Shown here piece after piece: positions 19,493-32,678 of a stretch of DNA of 64,000 bases. Position 1 is the first letter of the stretch, and each line of letters begins with the position of its first letter. The stretch covers positions 496,001 through 560,000 of the forward strand of contig JAJNNX010000007.1 in the NCBI GenBank assembly GCA_023159155.1, written 5' to 3'. This DNA is from Ustulina deusta. Its lineage: Eukaryota > Ascomycota > Sordariomycetes > Xylariales > Xylariaceae. A model generated the notes under the pieces. The model was not told where the DNA came from, ran no database searches, and saw only the letters and a list, made by a program, of their open reading frames with translations. Both the position numbers and the translations under genes were made by a program.

Positions 19493-22400
19493 TCAAGATG
19501 AGGGGACAACTGTCTTGACGGAAAACAGTTTTGTAACTTGATAGAATAGGTCTTCGATAGGTGGCATGGCAAAGGATGGAGCAGTGTCGAACAGCTCCGC
19601 GAGCCTTTGCGGAGCAACAACAGCTGGATAAATCGCATCGCCATCGGCGGCATCAGCCATATCAACATCCATGTCGTCCTCGCTGGCTTGTTCATCGTCT
19701 GCTTCAAGTACCAACCCTGGTGTGTTGGCTACTTCTCCGTTTACTATTGGCTCTTGATCCAGCTGGAGATCGGCCAGTGGGTGAGCAAATGCGAAAGATG
19801 TTGTGCCCATACTTTCGGCGATAGACCAAAGTTGTGCGGCCGAGTCTAGAACCAAGAATCCACTGGAGCCAGGAGAGGAGATTAGGGATGTGATGGGATT
19901 TTGGAAACTTTGTACCAGCTCTGGTTCGCATTCACCAGGGCTGAAAATGGCAAGTTCTGAGCGTATTCTAGTTGATCCCTTTTTGCCTCTCGAAACAGCC
20001 ACAGCGAAACGACCCGTCTGGAGATCGGTTGCCAGATGGCTCATGATGGAAGCACCTGGTCCATGCGCGTCTCCTGTTTCAGAGCCCTTAGCGTTTCTTA
20101 ATCGAACTCCGTACCGCAGCTCGTCCAGAACGAGATCGTATACCACAAGTGCATCTGATAGTACGACGAGGTTTGCTGAGACAACAGAGATACCCTGGAT
20201 ACCCCCCTTAATGAGACCGTTGAGCGAGTTTCGGATCCTACCACTCTCCGTATCGATAACTTGAACTATCGACCCGTGTTCGTGGACCACCGCGCACACT
20301 AGAACAGAACCATCTTCGGAGAAGGCGACGGCGCCGGAACCTTGGAAAAATTCGTTGGAGATATCTGACTCGCCCGTAGTCTCATTCCCATAAAGAGGAA
20401 TCTCCTGTGAGCAGTTCCAGCTATATAGCTGGCGCCCTTTTTTACCCTTGACAAATAGTCCGTCTCTCTGTCTAATAGTTGGCTGCCACAAACGAGCTAT
20501 TCCATCTCCACCAACAGTTGCAAAGCGGTCTAATTTAGGGTTAGCTGCCAAATCAAACACCGACTCAACTTGGTTGGAATGGTGTGGTGCATCGATGCGA
20601 GTCATCAACTCCAAATTCTCGGTTTCAGCAGAAACAGACCAGAATTTCAGATAGGTCTCTCTCCTCTCTGAAGATGGACCATCAAGGGAATTGATATCAC
20701 GCGAGGGCGGCTGCCACTCATCGGTTGTAACAAGCCAGCGGCCATCATGCGAGTACTTCATGCGAGTTACTCGTGGTTCTGTGATCGGATGCCCTCTAGA
20801 TGTAATGTTCACGTCCGTTGGATTGGTTCGCGTTAAGGCCTGTCTGGAAACGCTTCGCATCGTGGTTAGATCTAAAGCTTGTATCAGCGGCATTGACGGT
20901 CCGCTCCCCGAGTAACTGAGTTGTTGCCCGTTGCCAACACAAAGCAGCATTTGCGAAGGACTAGAAGGTGACACAGCGGCCGGTATACTTGTTAACCGAT
21001 CGGGAGTGTACTGCCCGATCCGCTTGACATTGTCATCCTTAGAAATTGGTTGAGGCGATAACATCGCCTGGATCCCTGAAACATATGTAATGGGCTTCAT
21101 TTCAGCAGTAGATAGCACCATGGCAGAGTTGTCATCTAAATGGAGAGCGTACGCAGAGCCGCGTTTCGAAACTACAATGTTTTCAACAGTTGCAGAGAGA
21201 TGAGGCAGGAAGTCTTTCTTCTGAGTGTCTAGTTGCCAAAGGACCAGGGTTGATTCCGAACCACCTGAAAGAATGTAGTTTCCTAGTGATTTTTAGTGCT
21301 GCTATCATGAGTATAGGCGTTTTTGACTCACCATCTCGGGACCATTTCACTGCATGGACAGCCTTACGGTGCCAGTGATATTTGCGAGGCTGCAGAGCAT
21401 GATGTCGCGTTTTAGGGTTATTTAGTAGACGAATTTTGGGCAAGAGGTCGTGGTAAGCGAACACAGCGCCCCGAGCGCAACCGATCGCTAGGCCTATGAC
21501 AGGCGCATCACTCGCTTCGCGTTGAGATTTGCGGTTAAGATGTACACGACTGGCAACTTGTATATCAAGGCAGGTAATCTCATCGCCCGCATCGAATGTT
21601 ATAACTTCATAGGCGAGATCTTCCAAGGTGGACGTTATTTCATGCTTTCGAGAACCAACGATAATAGTTCGGCCAGCATATGCGGTGAATGTGTATCCAA
21701 GGTGGGCAACCCTGAGGTTTTCAATCGGTGCTGTGTACGAAAAGATGGTCTTAGATCCAACTAATTGAAAATCCCGAACATCGTACGCAATTATATGCCA
21801 GGCTTGTTCCCTTTTCGCTGAGACGTACAGCATGTCCCTAAAGTCCCCACCAACTTTAGCCGAATCGATAAACATATCTTGTAAGCGGTCGCAGTTTAAA
21901 TTTATGGGCAGTTCGGAGTCAGCACCCGTGGTCCAGTCGATAAGCCATATTGAGCCCCCGTACGAGGCGACCCAGAGAAGATTCGGGGACGTCGGTGAGG
22001 GACAAATGGCAGCGATCTGGTCTCGTCGGCTATCGATCCTCGAAAAAGAGAGTTGAATCTTCCGTAGTAAAAGGGAGTCGTGAGCTGAATATACTTGGAG
22101 CGACGTATTGTACGCAAGAATCAGATATCTGTCCGAATGCCAGTCAGCAGCTTGATAGATGAATTTAACTCGGGGATATGGTTCTAACTTCTCGTCATCA
22201 GTTAAGATAGGATCGATATTGAGCATTCGGCCTCCAAGAGGCTCTGACACCATCCATTGGCACGCATCGCCCTTTGCCGCCACCTCCTTCGGGGATTTCG
22301 ACCGATGCTGGCGCGTATCTTTCTTTTCGGCTTGAGTCTCGGACTTGACCACGTGCAGCATCATGCCTTCGTGACCAGGGCCGTCTTCGGCGCCATTGGC

Positions 22401-22626
22401 CGGGATGGCGAGTTCCGACTTGAGGGGTTGTCCATTTGCAACGTCAGGCTGCGTGGACGTGCGACCCTGCTTCCTTCGCTTTCGTTTGCTATGCTCGTCG
22501 AGTTCTCTCTTGCGCTTGCTCGCGACAGCCTATCCACAGTCAATTGTCAGAAAGTCGTTTAAACCATGGGTTGCAAAATGTTTATAAGGCTGTATGACCA
22601 ACCTCCGGCGTTGTCATAGGCGCCAT
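19493..22626 (-). CDS. utp17: U3 snoRNP / t-UTP WD40 protein Utp17 (Nan1, WDR75)
   Basis: Three minus-strand exons (22626-22603, 22529-21332, 21282-19493) give 1003 residues. The Lys/Arg-rich N terminus (KRKRELDEHSKRKRRK) is a likely nucleolar signal. WD40-type blades follow (HWHRKAVHAVKWSRDG joined to NYILSGGSESTLVLWQLDT, the join being made by the second splice; later MKYSHDGRWLVTTDE, FDLAANPKLDRFATVGGDGIARLW). The C-terminal part ends with an acidic stretch (EDDMDVDMADAADGD) and an Ala/Pro-rich tail, as in fungal Nan1/Utp17. This protein belongs to the t-UTP subcomplex needed for early pre-rRNA processing and rDNA transcription. The first exon is only eight codons (MAPMTTPE) and uses a GTTGGT donor. 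Confidence 0.85.
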
Positions 22627-23051
22627 GATTTGAAATTGTAGGGTTTGGCGTTGCAACAGCAAATGGCCTATTCTGCTTGACCTTCGTAGAAAGTTCACAG
22701 CCCCAACCTGAATGTTTTCTTTGCGGAGCAGTTGCGATAAGAACCGATAAGAACTTTTTCAGATCGGAGAAATCGAAGCCCCAGCTTCCGGATGAACATT
22801 GCCTACGTAGGTACAAGGTACCTAGAATCGTGTCATCCCCATATTCAATGTGACCTTTATGGCTCACCCACTAAACCTAATCCATGCAACTAACATGCCG
22901 CCGCGCTGGTGTGGGGCCGGGCCTAAAATATTGAAGCATCACCTTTCATCATCTTTGTCACGTCAGATCCAACTTTCGTTCGCGCATCGCCGCCCCTTTT
23001 TTGTCGCTATACACAATTTACTGCATCACATACGCGTAAAGTACAAGCAAG
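22627..23051. promoter_or_regulatory. Divergent promoter, Utp17 / Rpb10
   Basis: A 425-bp region separates the divergent starts of two ribosome/transcription housekeeping genes. It includes a GTAGGTACAAGGTACCTAG block at 22805-22825 and AT-rich patches near both starts. Shared control of an rRNA-processing factor and a polymerase subunit is plausible but inferred. Confidence 0.5.
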
Positions 23052-23505
23052 ATGATTATTCCAATTCGTTGCTTTTCCTGCGGGAAGGTGGGCTTTGCTG
23101 CTATCTAATGTTCACGCCATTCACGAGAACTAACCACATAAACCCAGGTTACTGGAGACCTCTGGGAGCGCTACCTAAAACTGATAGACGAGGGCATTAC
23201 AGATGGGTTCGTTTTCCTCGGCATTCTCGATTCCGATGGTCTTGAACATAAAGCTTACACTGCACTACAGCGATGCAATGGATCAGCTCGGGCTCAAGAG
23301 ATACTGCTGCCGTCGCATGATCATGACCCACGTTGATCTTATCGAGAAGCTACTGAAGTGAGACTCCCCGACCTAAATCTTCGAAACGATCCCCAACCGC
23401 AACCCAAGATACCATAGAGTGGAAGAACGAGCTGCTAACAGGGCCGAAAGGTACACGCCGGACGGACGAAACGAGAAGAAGCTTCAGCTAGGGAAGGACG
23501 ACTAG
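23052..23505 (+). CDS. rpb10: RNA polymerases I, II and III subunit Rpb10 (RPABC5)
   Basis: Four short exons (23052-23087, 23148-23206, 23271-23357, 23418-23505) encode 89 residues. The sequence starts [12 protein letters not shown] and has the zinc-binding pairs CFSC and YCCRR and the core [13 protein letters not shown], which are diagnostic of Rpb10, an essential zinc-binding subunit shared by all three nuclear polymerases. The core of ~62 residues is complete. The last exon adds ~29 charged residues (Arg, Glu, Lys), making the protein longer than the ~70 residues of yeast Rpb10. It was recovered entirely from splice reading because no exon is long. Confidence 0.95.
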
Positions 23506-26500
23506 TACATCTCCTAGGCTTGGCTTAGGAAGCAAGTCAGCGAAATATTGCATATCGAGGCGTTCTGGTTAAGCAGGTTTTGCATTGGCGTTGAGTCCGA
23601 GAAGTAGACAAAACACTACATTTTAAAGCGCATGTGCATGCGCAGCGCGACGGAACGGAAACAATGTCGTACATCCACCCAGTCCAGGTTCACGCTCGGA
23701 GACAACTCTTGGGCGAGGCCATGTTCGAAAGCCGAATTGCGGCCATCCCAGTCGCCCTCGATCTTCGTGTGGGATATTTTGAGCCGGCATCTAATTATGA
23801 GGAAGTGAGCAGGGGCTGCAAGGAGGTAGCTAATCTTCGTGGGGCTTCCATCACACAATAAATCCTCAATAAGCGCAGTTTGCCGAAAACCAGACACGCT
23901 GTTCTTCGCTTCGGAACTCGAGTTTTACTTCCTGCTGTGCGCGCTTTGCGGTTGTACATGACCACCGTGAATCAAATCTTCGAGCTCCATACGCTTATCG
24001 ATCTTACGGCGTCTCCATTCTCAGTCATGTCTTCTCCATTTCTTCCGCATGACTGCGAGTTCCTAGCATTTTCCAACTTCTATCACAAATTCTAGTTGAA
24101 ACGGCATCCTATAGACTACCTATTAAGGCCCTGCTTGTGTGAGCGCACACCATATGTCGTAGTCATGAAAGCACCGTGCTCATTTAGGATCATAGTAACG
24201 ATGGAAGAGTTGTTTCTCCAACACACTTAAGGAGCACAGACCGTCCCTATCCCATTCCCTGTTGTTAGCCCCGGAAGTCTCCGCCCAAGAGGCGTAAAAG
24301 GTCTTTCAGGGAGTTGTTCCCTTGGTTGCTGCTAGAAATCCCGCTTAAGGATACACAAGAGCGGCTCAGAAGACCGGACTAGTTTGTCAAACGCATTCCC
24401 GCAACAGTCGGATCTGGACTGTCGTCATTTCAATTCTTATTGCTATTTTAATATTTTCCATCTCGTTTGTCCATCCAGGTAGACTCTTCAGGCATGCCAC
24501 AGATGAACAAACGATTTTAGTAGACTAATCATAAAAAATGCTCCAGGCTCCGCATCCAGGTGTACATCCCCGAGACATGATGTACTCATGTTGCGCCATA
24601 TTGCTAGTGGTTGGCGGCCTCGTGTGTTGTTTGGTGCTTGGTGGCATCGTGGCTGACAGCCCGGTAACCGTGGTGTGAACCCAGCTCCCATCAACAGGTA
24701 ATAAATAGCCTGATAAAAGCGGTGTAGACAAGGCTACTACTAATAATATGATGACAGTCGCTCAGATGATCTGGCTCGACTTAGGTACTACTCGGTCACC
24801 GCATCTCGAATCAAAAAGATTACGACGCAGCCAAATGGCATCGCTTGACTCTACCCATATATCTTGGGGGCGGAGAAGTTTAAGCTGTTGATTCATTCCT
24901 TCGATGTTGCGTTGTCATGGCCGATCTTCTGGTATACGCCCGGTTACATACCTCATCAAGCTATTTGGAATCAGGGCAAAGAAAAATCGATCATAAAGGT
25001 CTGTATCTGTTACATACACTAGATACTGCAAGGCTCCCATACATGCCAATGAGTCTGCACGGATTCATACCTGAAACACACCTTGACTTACATGGGTACG
25101 AAGGACCAAATATTGATCCCAGAGTACCTACCTTTCATTGATTTTAGGCGGAGACATATTCCCAAAATCTCCTCTCGGCCTAGGTAGACTTCAATCTCGG
25201 GGTTTGCTCCTTCACACCTTGATTCACATGCTCCCATCTTGACCGCCAAAATTTCAGCCATCCCGTCCTGCAACCAACAATTACAAGAGCCAGGATACTC
25301 TACAACGTGGCTTTTTGTTTGTCAGCGCCTATGCTGCATGTCGGAAATTTTCTAGCCTTGCGCCTGGCGGATCGTGCGTCAAGGCGCGTATGCAAGCTGA
25401 GACCAGATAAGAGAAAAAGAACAGATTCTAGAAAAGCGCCCCCACCAGGACCCAGATCATAGGGTTGTTATTTATCATTTGATGTTTTGTTCTACCTAGA
25501 ATTTCTCATTATTTTCATCCTTTGTCCCCACTCCAGGAAGGCTATGTTGGTGCATCGCTGTTCTGGGTATCTACCACGGGAGAGCTATGGTGCCACGTTT
25601 TACCATCCATGACATTCCCCATCATGGAAGTTGTCACATGCTAAAGCTTGGCCGTGTTCAGCAATGCCGCTGGTTAAACGTAACACTGCGAATCCCTGGT
25701 GTACCGTTCAGTCGGGTGAGTGCTGCGCTTCCAAAGGAACCAACAGTCAGACACTCGGATGATTTACACTGGCCTCTCTATTGGAAGGGGCTTCGCGAAT
25801 TAGCTCACCAAGCCAAGAGAGGTAATGTTTTAACGAAAAAATAAAGATAATACATATAATAAAAATGGAAATAATAATACCACGCCACCGGCGCCCATCC
25901 CGCCGCAAGGTTCATTGGCGAATGAAACGTGAGATCGTCTCACACGAACAACCACCTAGGTCAAGGATTATTCTTCGAATTGGCGTGGAGCGCACTTCTC
26001 GAAACGGCAATACCGCACTCGCTTATTATGATTTCGTAGGTAGCCATTCGTTGTCTTGAGTAGATATGTCCGTTACCCTGGGGCTAGGATGGGTTGATAA
26101 GAAGAAATATATCGATTGTGGCTTGCAAAGCTGAGCGACCTACCCGTCGAACAACAACCGGGTCAGATTTAGCCCCCAACACTCGCTTCGACAACCTGCA
26201 GTACAACTTGTTATATGTATATCTCCTTCTAGATGAGCCCAGCACGCTTAGCAACAACCCACATCAAGCGGCGACAATATAGGACACGTTGTCCGGAGTG
26301 GGCGCAGAAGCTGGACGATGATGATAATTACATTGAGACTAAGGCAAGTAATCCTATCTCACAGCTAACATGTGCTGACGTTCGTTTCGAGGACGCTGCA
26401 GCGACCCACAACGTGGCCCGGCTAGTCCTAATAAAAGACTCGGGACCAGATCTTCGGGACACGGCCGGAGAAAGACCTCATAGGTGTGTGGAGAGCATTG

Positions 26501-28692
26501 GCTCGTGGAGGTACACCATTGTGGTTAGGTGTATGGGTATGCACATGTACATATTTAGGTACGAATTCTATTAGCGCTGCTGTTTCTGTCTGAGAATCAG
26601 CAATACCCAACTGCCACCAGAATCTATTCTTATTCTGTGGGTTCAGTCTACCTTGGCTGTACCATTCAGAAACCCACGGGATGTACACCACAGAGGCACA
26701 GCAGACAAGCCCTGGCTAGATAGGACGTGTATCCAAGATCTACCCGCATCAGGCAACATCACCGAGTCTTGACACCGGAAGCAGCTAACATGCGCAATTA
26801 GGCCATTTCGGATTCCCGTTGCTTAACTCGGCTATGAGGTAATGGCAATGGGCTGCATGTGCCATGCTGCCAACTGCGTAGGTGAAGAGACAGAACATCT
26901 CGGCTTCCTCCACGCCTCACCACTTCAATAGCGCGCCCTGTGGGACTATTACAGCAGCCAAGCCTGGACGAAAGTCTCCCGGGGTGCCCGCATCATGGCG
27001 GGGATCGTTGGCGAGAACCGAGGGTACCGATGCCGACCGTGGTGAACCCCTTGGATTTTCTGTTTACCTGTTTAATCGCACGCATATGCAATGGCTACTG
27101 CTACCCTGGATGACGAGAAACTGACGGCCATCGGGAAAGAGATGAAAAGTACCGTAGCCCGGCGGTGGGCATCTGCTCTTGTCCCCCCCCCCTCCATAGT
27201 ATTTCCACATCGAAGCAGGGATGGATATGCAAGCTAGGATGGTCCAGGTGGTGGAAATGTTCCTGCGCTGTGACTCGCCGGATGAAGCGACCCACCTGCT
27301 GCTAAGCGCCGAGGGGGCGCTGCGTGCCAATGTGAACCCATCTCCCTGGCCAGACTTCCGGGGCGTTTTACTGGTCGGCTCGCCCACTCCAACGCACCGC
27401 GCAAGTCGCACAGCGCGCAGCGGCAGGCAGGACTGGTTCAGGTGCGAGGCATCTGCATCTGCATCTGCATCTGCACAGTCCCAACGTGCCATGGCCAGTC
27501 AGGTCAGCACCACGAAACAGCCGAGTGCGCCAACTCAAATCGCACCGCGAGTTCTGATCTGCCACCCGCTATCGCTGCTTACCTTATGCGACATTGACGA
27601 AGAGCCTCCGTGCAACCTCAGAACCTGGGTCGCGGGTGGAGAGATCCTTCGGCCAGGGCCCCTACCTATTCGCCCGCTGTTGTTCCTACATGCAGTGCCT
27701 GCGCACTCTTACTCTTGCTCGTCCACCAAGTTGGGTTAGTCCCTCTATCCCACCTATGCTGCGTGCTGTCGGGTATTCTCGCACCCTTGCCCTTCTTGCG
27801 CGCCCTCTTTTCCCGTTTTGCGCCCGCTTGGCGACTTAGTGTGCGGTAGAGTCGATGACTTCCCCTCCGGCTCGCCACCCTGTCTTGTTGTTATGTAAAT
27901 GCACAATACTGCTTCTGTCTAGAGGATCGCTAGCCCTGCTGGCTTGGTCGATCGCCCGGCGTCCGTGGAGGAGCGCGACGGAGCAGGCTTGGTATTCGCG
28001 GTTTGCGCAGAGCGGTGGTGTACACCACAGTACCGTATCTACATGGTCGCCGATTTGGGTTACAACCTCTGCGGTGGAGCTCCCTGAGACCTGGTCATCG
28101 TCGAATCTCCTGCGCGAGCGCTTCCTCTTCTTTCTGCCCCTCCTCTATTAAACCTCCCAACACCCACGCATTGGTCTGCTGTCCTTGGCGTTTTGTTGGT
28201 CTGCGTCTTGGGAATTGGTCCCATATTTATCTGTTCGTTCTTCTTTTCTCTCTTTACTCCCTGTCCAGCCTTGACAAACACCCGGGTTCCGTACAACCGC
28301 TTACAGACAGCTGAGGTAGCATAGAAAACTGCCCGATCGTCTCGGCCCGTAGGCAACGCCATACTTTCGGGACCGTTCAGCCCCTAGCAAACAGGTTTGT
28401 TCTTCAGTTCGCCCAGTGTCGCGCGACCCTTCCGTTTGCAGGACAAGCTCGCCAATTCCCGTGGCAGTCTACGTTGCTCAAGCCAATTTCCCAGACGGCT
28501 GCTCGCATAACGCGAGCCTTCATCTTGGCTGGGAAGTTATCACTACAGTGTCGCTTATTCTTGAACAAGCGCGTTGTCTGGGGAATTGGCGCTTAGAGAC
28601 GCAAATAGGTTCACGCTCAGGCGCCGTTTCTATACTCCGCCAGCATTGTTGACCCGTCCTGTGCCCGTGATACGAACTAGGATCAGCTAGTC
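23506..28692. other. Gene-poor 5.2-kb region
   Basis: No gene, RNA gene or transposon can be supported. Base composition changes from AT-rich (23.5-26.8 kb) to more GC-rich (26.9-28.5 kb). The right part, pyrimidine-rich from about 27.6 kb, is the presumed long promoter and leader of the gene starting at 28693. A GCATCT microsatellite lies at 27449-27475 and a short C run near 27183. Open frames here are short, overlap each other and lack family resemblance. Confidence 0.5.
27449..27475. repeat. GCATCT microsatellite, 4.5 copies
   Basis: A perfect hexamer tandem repeat with 4.5 copies in noncoding, relatively GC-rich DNA. Confidence 0.85.
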
Positions 28693-31140
28693 ATGGCTCT
28701 CGAAGCCCCGTTGAGATCATCAACTGGAAGTATAATATCTAGCTTTTCAGCTCATTCCGACATACCCGTCCCGTCGCCAAACTCTCCAGCTCTCCAACCT
28801 CCCTTTCGCCCAATGTAAGTACCTACAAGTCCAATCCCCCATTTTATTTTATAGCTAACTTGCTCAGGTCTTCAGGTTCTACAGAATCCAGCGGGCTTCG
28901 GCCGTCTTCGGCTGCCGCTGCTCGTTCGTCACCTGCTCCTTATCTCCTGAGTCCCAGCGACATAGTCGGCCCTTCGCCAGTTACATCGGTTGGGACGGAG
29001 GCGACGGAAATTGAAGACGAAGTGTCTGATGAAGCCCAGTCACTCTCAAGCGCTGCCGATTCTGAGCTCCAGCCACAGGTTGGTAGCAACTAAAATAACA
29101 ATAATGGCAATAATCACTAATATTGATAGCTACAGAAGCTGCGGACTAATATATCTGACCTACTTCGACAGACGGCAAATGAAGAAGCGGTCTCGGTTAT
29201 CCATGCCCCCGAGAGTTTTCAAAACTGGGTTAGTTGGTTCATTCATGCAGAGCTGCAGGTATACTCATCGTCATAGGCCGGGTCCGACACCCTCTCAAAA
29301 CAATCCGAGTCTATTCAGAGACGCTCTCCCAAACAATCACCCAAACTTGAAGAAATCACCATCTCAACTCCCAATGACCGGGCTTCAAAGGTACTACCAT
29401 TCTACACAATCCAGGCTTTAAACTAATCGTATAGGTTAAATCAATGGGGCTGCCAACACCGCCACCCTTGTCCACAGACGTCAAACCTGTTCGGTATAGT
29501 CTTGATAGCGCAACACCTAGAGCTCAGAACCTCCAGGAAGTACTCAGCGAGTCCTCAAGAATACGATCCAGCAGTGCAAGTAGTCTAGAGCGTAAGGACC
29601 GTTAATATCCATTGTCAGTATTACAACTAACGTATCTAGTTATTCCCGAGTCTAAGGAGCCTGAAACGGATGTTGAGCCAGATTTGGAGAGCTATGACGA
29701 CGACGACGACTACTCGACCCCAGTCCGAGTAGATGTAGAGGAGGATATGGAGTTTCAATCTTTACAATCGGCGTTGAAAGAGTGCTGGGTATTATGCAAC
29801 ACCCTTGCGAGCTTAAGCACTCATCACCGAGAAAGAGTTTTCAGCATATCAGGCACCCCCGATGGACATGAAAAGGCCTGGAAATGCTGTTGGAAACTTT
29901 GCCAACGTCTCTACGACAACAGAGATGTAGCCGATGAGTCACTTGACGTGAAAGTAGATCTGGATCTCTGTAGGGACTTCTGTCAGGCCCTCTTCGACGT
30001 ACGAATGCGCCCGGATGGAATGTCCGATTCCATACTGCGTGTGAGCTTTGAATTGAACAACCAGTGAGTAGCGTTGGATCCCACTAGCTCCTAACGCTGA
30101 CCTTGAGTAGTCTATATAGCGCGCAGGACAATCGGAATCTACCGGAAGCTTTCCAAGAACGAACCTTGGACTTTTATATCACTTTGTGCCATCGATTGAT
30201 GAAGCAGCGTGGGCAATTAGCGGAGGAGACGAATTCACTCCTCCGCGCTTGTTGGTCTTTAGCAGAGATGCTCTTTAGTCTCCGCCAGAAAAAGAGAGAC
30301 GGAAAAGAACCGGATGAGGAATTGCTCACTTCTGCCGTGCAAGCATGCTGGGAACTTTGCGACATATTCCGGGAAGGGTGGACTCAAATACGTCCGGATA
30401 GAGCCACACCGCGACCTAGCCAACCAAATTTCTTCACATATAATCGGGAGGCCGAGGCAGACGGCCGCGCGAGCAAGCAGTCGAATCGCAGCAAGCGAGA
30501 CGGCCAAAAGCGGGACTCCACAGAGAAGCTCCGGAAGCCGCCACCCGTACCCGAAACCCCGGTCACCGAGTTCGAAGACACGCCGATATCGCCAGAGAGT
30601 TCGTCGCCTCAAGCGCCCAACATACTCGTCCTCGGCACGGATAGCAACAGGGGCGGACGGTGGCCGAGCAGCGCCTCGAACCTCTCAAGCTACTCCCAAA
30701 GCAGCCAACGGACTTCGAGCACAGCCACCACCGCGACGACAACCGAAGATGTCAACATCATGCGCATCAAGACACTGGTCTTGAAGGCCGCGATGAACAT
30801 AGGCTTTTCGCGCGACGGCGCGTCCGACGGGCACGGCAACCCCGTCTCGCTGCAGACGTTCGTCAGGTCCCTGCCACCAGGCTCCTTCGGCTCACTACAA
30901 TCCCACGCGACGCTGCTCCAGAACTACAAGAACATGGTGGTAGCCGACTCTTCGTTCCGGCAGGCGTCGTCTTTGCCACCGCGCGGGAAGCGCGTGTCGG
31001 CCGCCGACATGGCGAAGAGCGTGGCCTTCATGACCCATCGGTCAAGTCAGTACGGCTTCCTGCGAGACCTATTCAAGATCGTCTACGGATTCCACATCGA
31101 GGAGATGGACTCGCGCAAGAATTTCGCCGTCGTGGTGTAG
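28693..31140 (+). CDS. Conserved-looking uncharacterised filamentous-fungal protein (possibly DUF7624)
   Basis: Seven exons (28693-28814, 28868-29078, 29136-29228, 29277-29390, 29435-29591, 29640-30063, 30111-31140) give 716 residues. The first ~250 residues are Ser/Pro/Glu-rich and disordered-looking. The middle (about 260-470) is a helical domain with repeated Trp/Cys/Leu patterns (ALKECWVLCNTL, AWKCCWKLCQRLYDN, LLRACWSLAEML, AVQACWELCDIF), apparently four copies of a CW-containing helix. A Ser/Thr-rich linker leads to a basic, hydrophobic C-terminal domain (IMRIKTLVLKAAMNIGF to IVYGFHIEEMDSRKNF). I recall this layout from Pezizomycotina proteins labelled DUF7624, but I am not certain. Introns 3 and 4 (48 and 44 nt) are the least certain joins. 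Function unknown. Confidence 0.72.
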
Positions 31141-31353
31141 ACGGTTGCATATATTAAGCTTAATACAAGGGCTATACAGCAATTTCGAGAATTGCCCATG
31201 AAATTCGACGTAATTCTCCATGGCGTTTTATTCCCCGTCAATCTGGGTCGGACACTTCAAAATGGAGGCATAAACAGTTCCCTCGATCACTCGGTCACAA
31301 AATCTTCTTGTTCTCTCCCCACGGATTAACGTGATGATACCCCCTTTTCTTTT

Positions 31354-31377
31354 ATCAATCAATCAATCAATCAATCA
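31354..31377. repeat. ATCA microsatellite
   Basis: About six tandem copies of the tetramer ATCA, with a degenerate continuation (GTCAGTCA-like) to about 31382. Confidence 0.8.
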
Positions 31378-31443
31378 GTCAGCGGGCGCAAAAGGGGTGT
31401 TGGGGTTTCTTGATGAGGGGAGTCTTAACATAAAGAATAAAGA

Positions 31444-31716
31444 ATGAAAAGATTTGTTGTAGTTATTTTATTCTTTTTCTTTTCTTTTGTATCTACTCAG
31501 AAAGTTACGAATGATGACAGTCCGGTTCATGACGGGGGACAGGCAAGGTTGGTGTTGCAGATTAGTTTGTTGGATATGAAAAATTCCCTCCGTGGTGATA
31601 GAGAAGATGTAGGACTTAGGAGCTGGTACTGCATACCATCAAGCGAAAGGACGTGTATGGGAGCTTGTGAGTGTGTTGATCTTCAGGATGTATTACACTA
31701 CCCCTTAGTAGTCTAG
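31444..31716 (+). CDS. Possible small secreted Cys-containing protein (weak)
   Basis: A 90-codon ATG frame begins with a basic then very hydrophobic stretch (MKRFVVVILFFFFSF) that reads like a signal peptide. It ends with four closely spaced cysteines (WYC, RTC, GAC, EC). The size and layout resemble small secreted fungal proteins. It lies in AT-rich DNA about 300 bases after the stop of the upstream gene, and the hydrophobic run comes from a T-rich tract, so it may be chance. No family is recognised. Confidence 0.2.
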   Translation: MKRFVVVILFFFFSFVSTQKVTNDDSPVHDGGQARLVLQISLLDMKNSLRGDREDVGLRSWYCIPSSERTCMGACECVDLQDVLHYPLVV

Positions 31717-32678
31717 CCTTGAATCTACCCGATATGATGTATCACGTCTTTAATGTGCGTGAACTTGTCTAGTTATCTTTTTCTGCTATGTACAGTGAAT
31801 ACACGCTTGTGAAATGGCCCAGGCCCTGGTATGGTTCACTGTAGACCTCCAAGCTAGAAAGACCCCTTTTGCTCAGTCAATCAACCATTACCTACTCCAA
31901 AGTCTCCAGGCCAAGGAAAATGTCAAGTAATTACGTGTCGGTAATGGCAAGAAGTCAGTACGCCCCATTTCTTCCCACGTTACTACAGGCAGAGCACGGT
32001 AGTGTACAGTTTACGGAGGTCCGTGAGTAAATGTCCGCGGTACTAGTATAGATAGGGCTTCTGGGAAATTAAACATCCCGTGCTCACAGATGGTTCGCAT
32101 TAGTCAGTATTCACGCACACATATGCAAAAGCAAATGGGTATCTTATTTATTAGGAAAAGAAAAGAAAAAACAGGAGAAGGGAAAAAAAACCCGTAGACG
32201 CTTGAGAGCATTCATCACAAAACACCCAGCAAAGCAAAAGCCCTACCAACCGCAATCAATCCATGCTCCCCCACTCCCTCCTAGCCCAAGCATCCCATTC
32301 CCTTTTCCCCCTTCGCCTTGCCTTCACTTTTCCCTGCGATGCTGAGGGATAGCACCTGTGTCAATGCGGAAGAGATGGGCCGAGATAGAAGGAAACATGG
32401 CGTCTTCTTAGCCGGGGATGGAATTGATTGATTGATAGACCCCCCCTTACCCCCTATTCTATCAATCTCGTATTTATTCCTCGCGAAAACGCATTCTGTC
32501 TGTGAAAGAAAATAACTCCCGCTGTGCCATCCTGATATGGCGAGAACATAGATAGATAGGTATCTCTCCGTCTCGGGTTCGGGGGGATGCGCTCACTCGC
32601 TGCTTGGCAGCAACACCCAGGAGAGCGGGTGCGTCCTAGCGTTGAGACAAGGGGGCATCGGAGATAAGTGCCGCGGCT

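Larger units (their letters stand above)
31141..32678. other. Convergent 3' intergenic region
   Basis: AT-rich flank between the seven-exon gene and the low-complexity protein gene. It carries an ATCA microsatellite (31354-31377) and one small open frame with a signal-peptide-like start (listed separately). Nothing else is supported. Confidence 0.5.
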
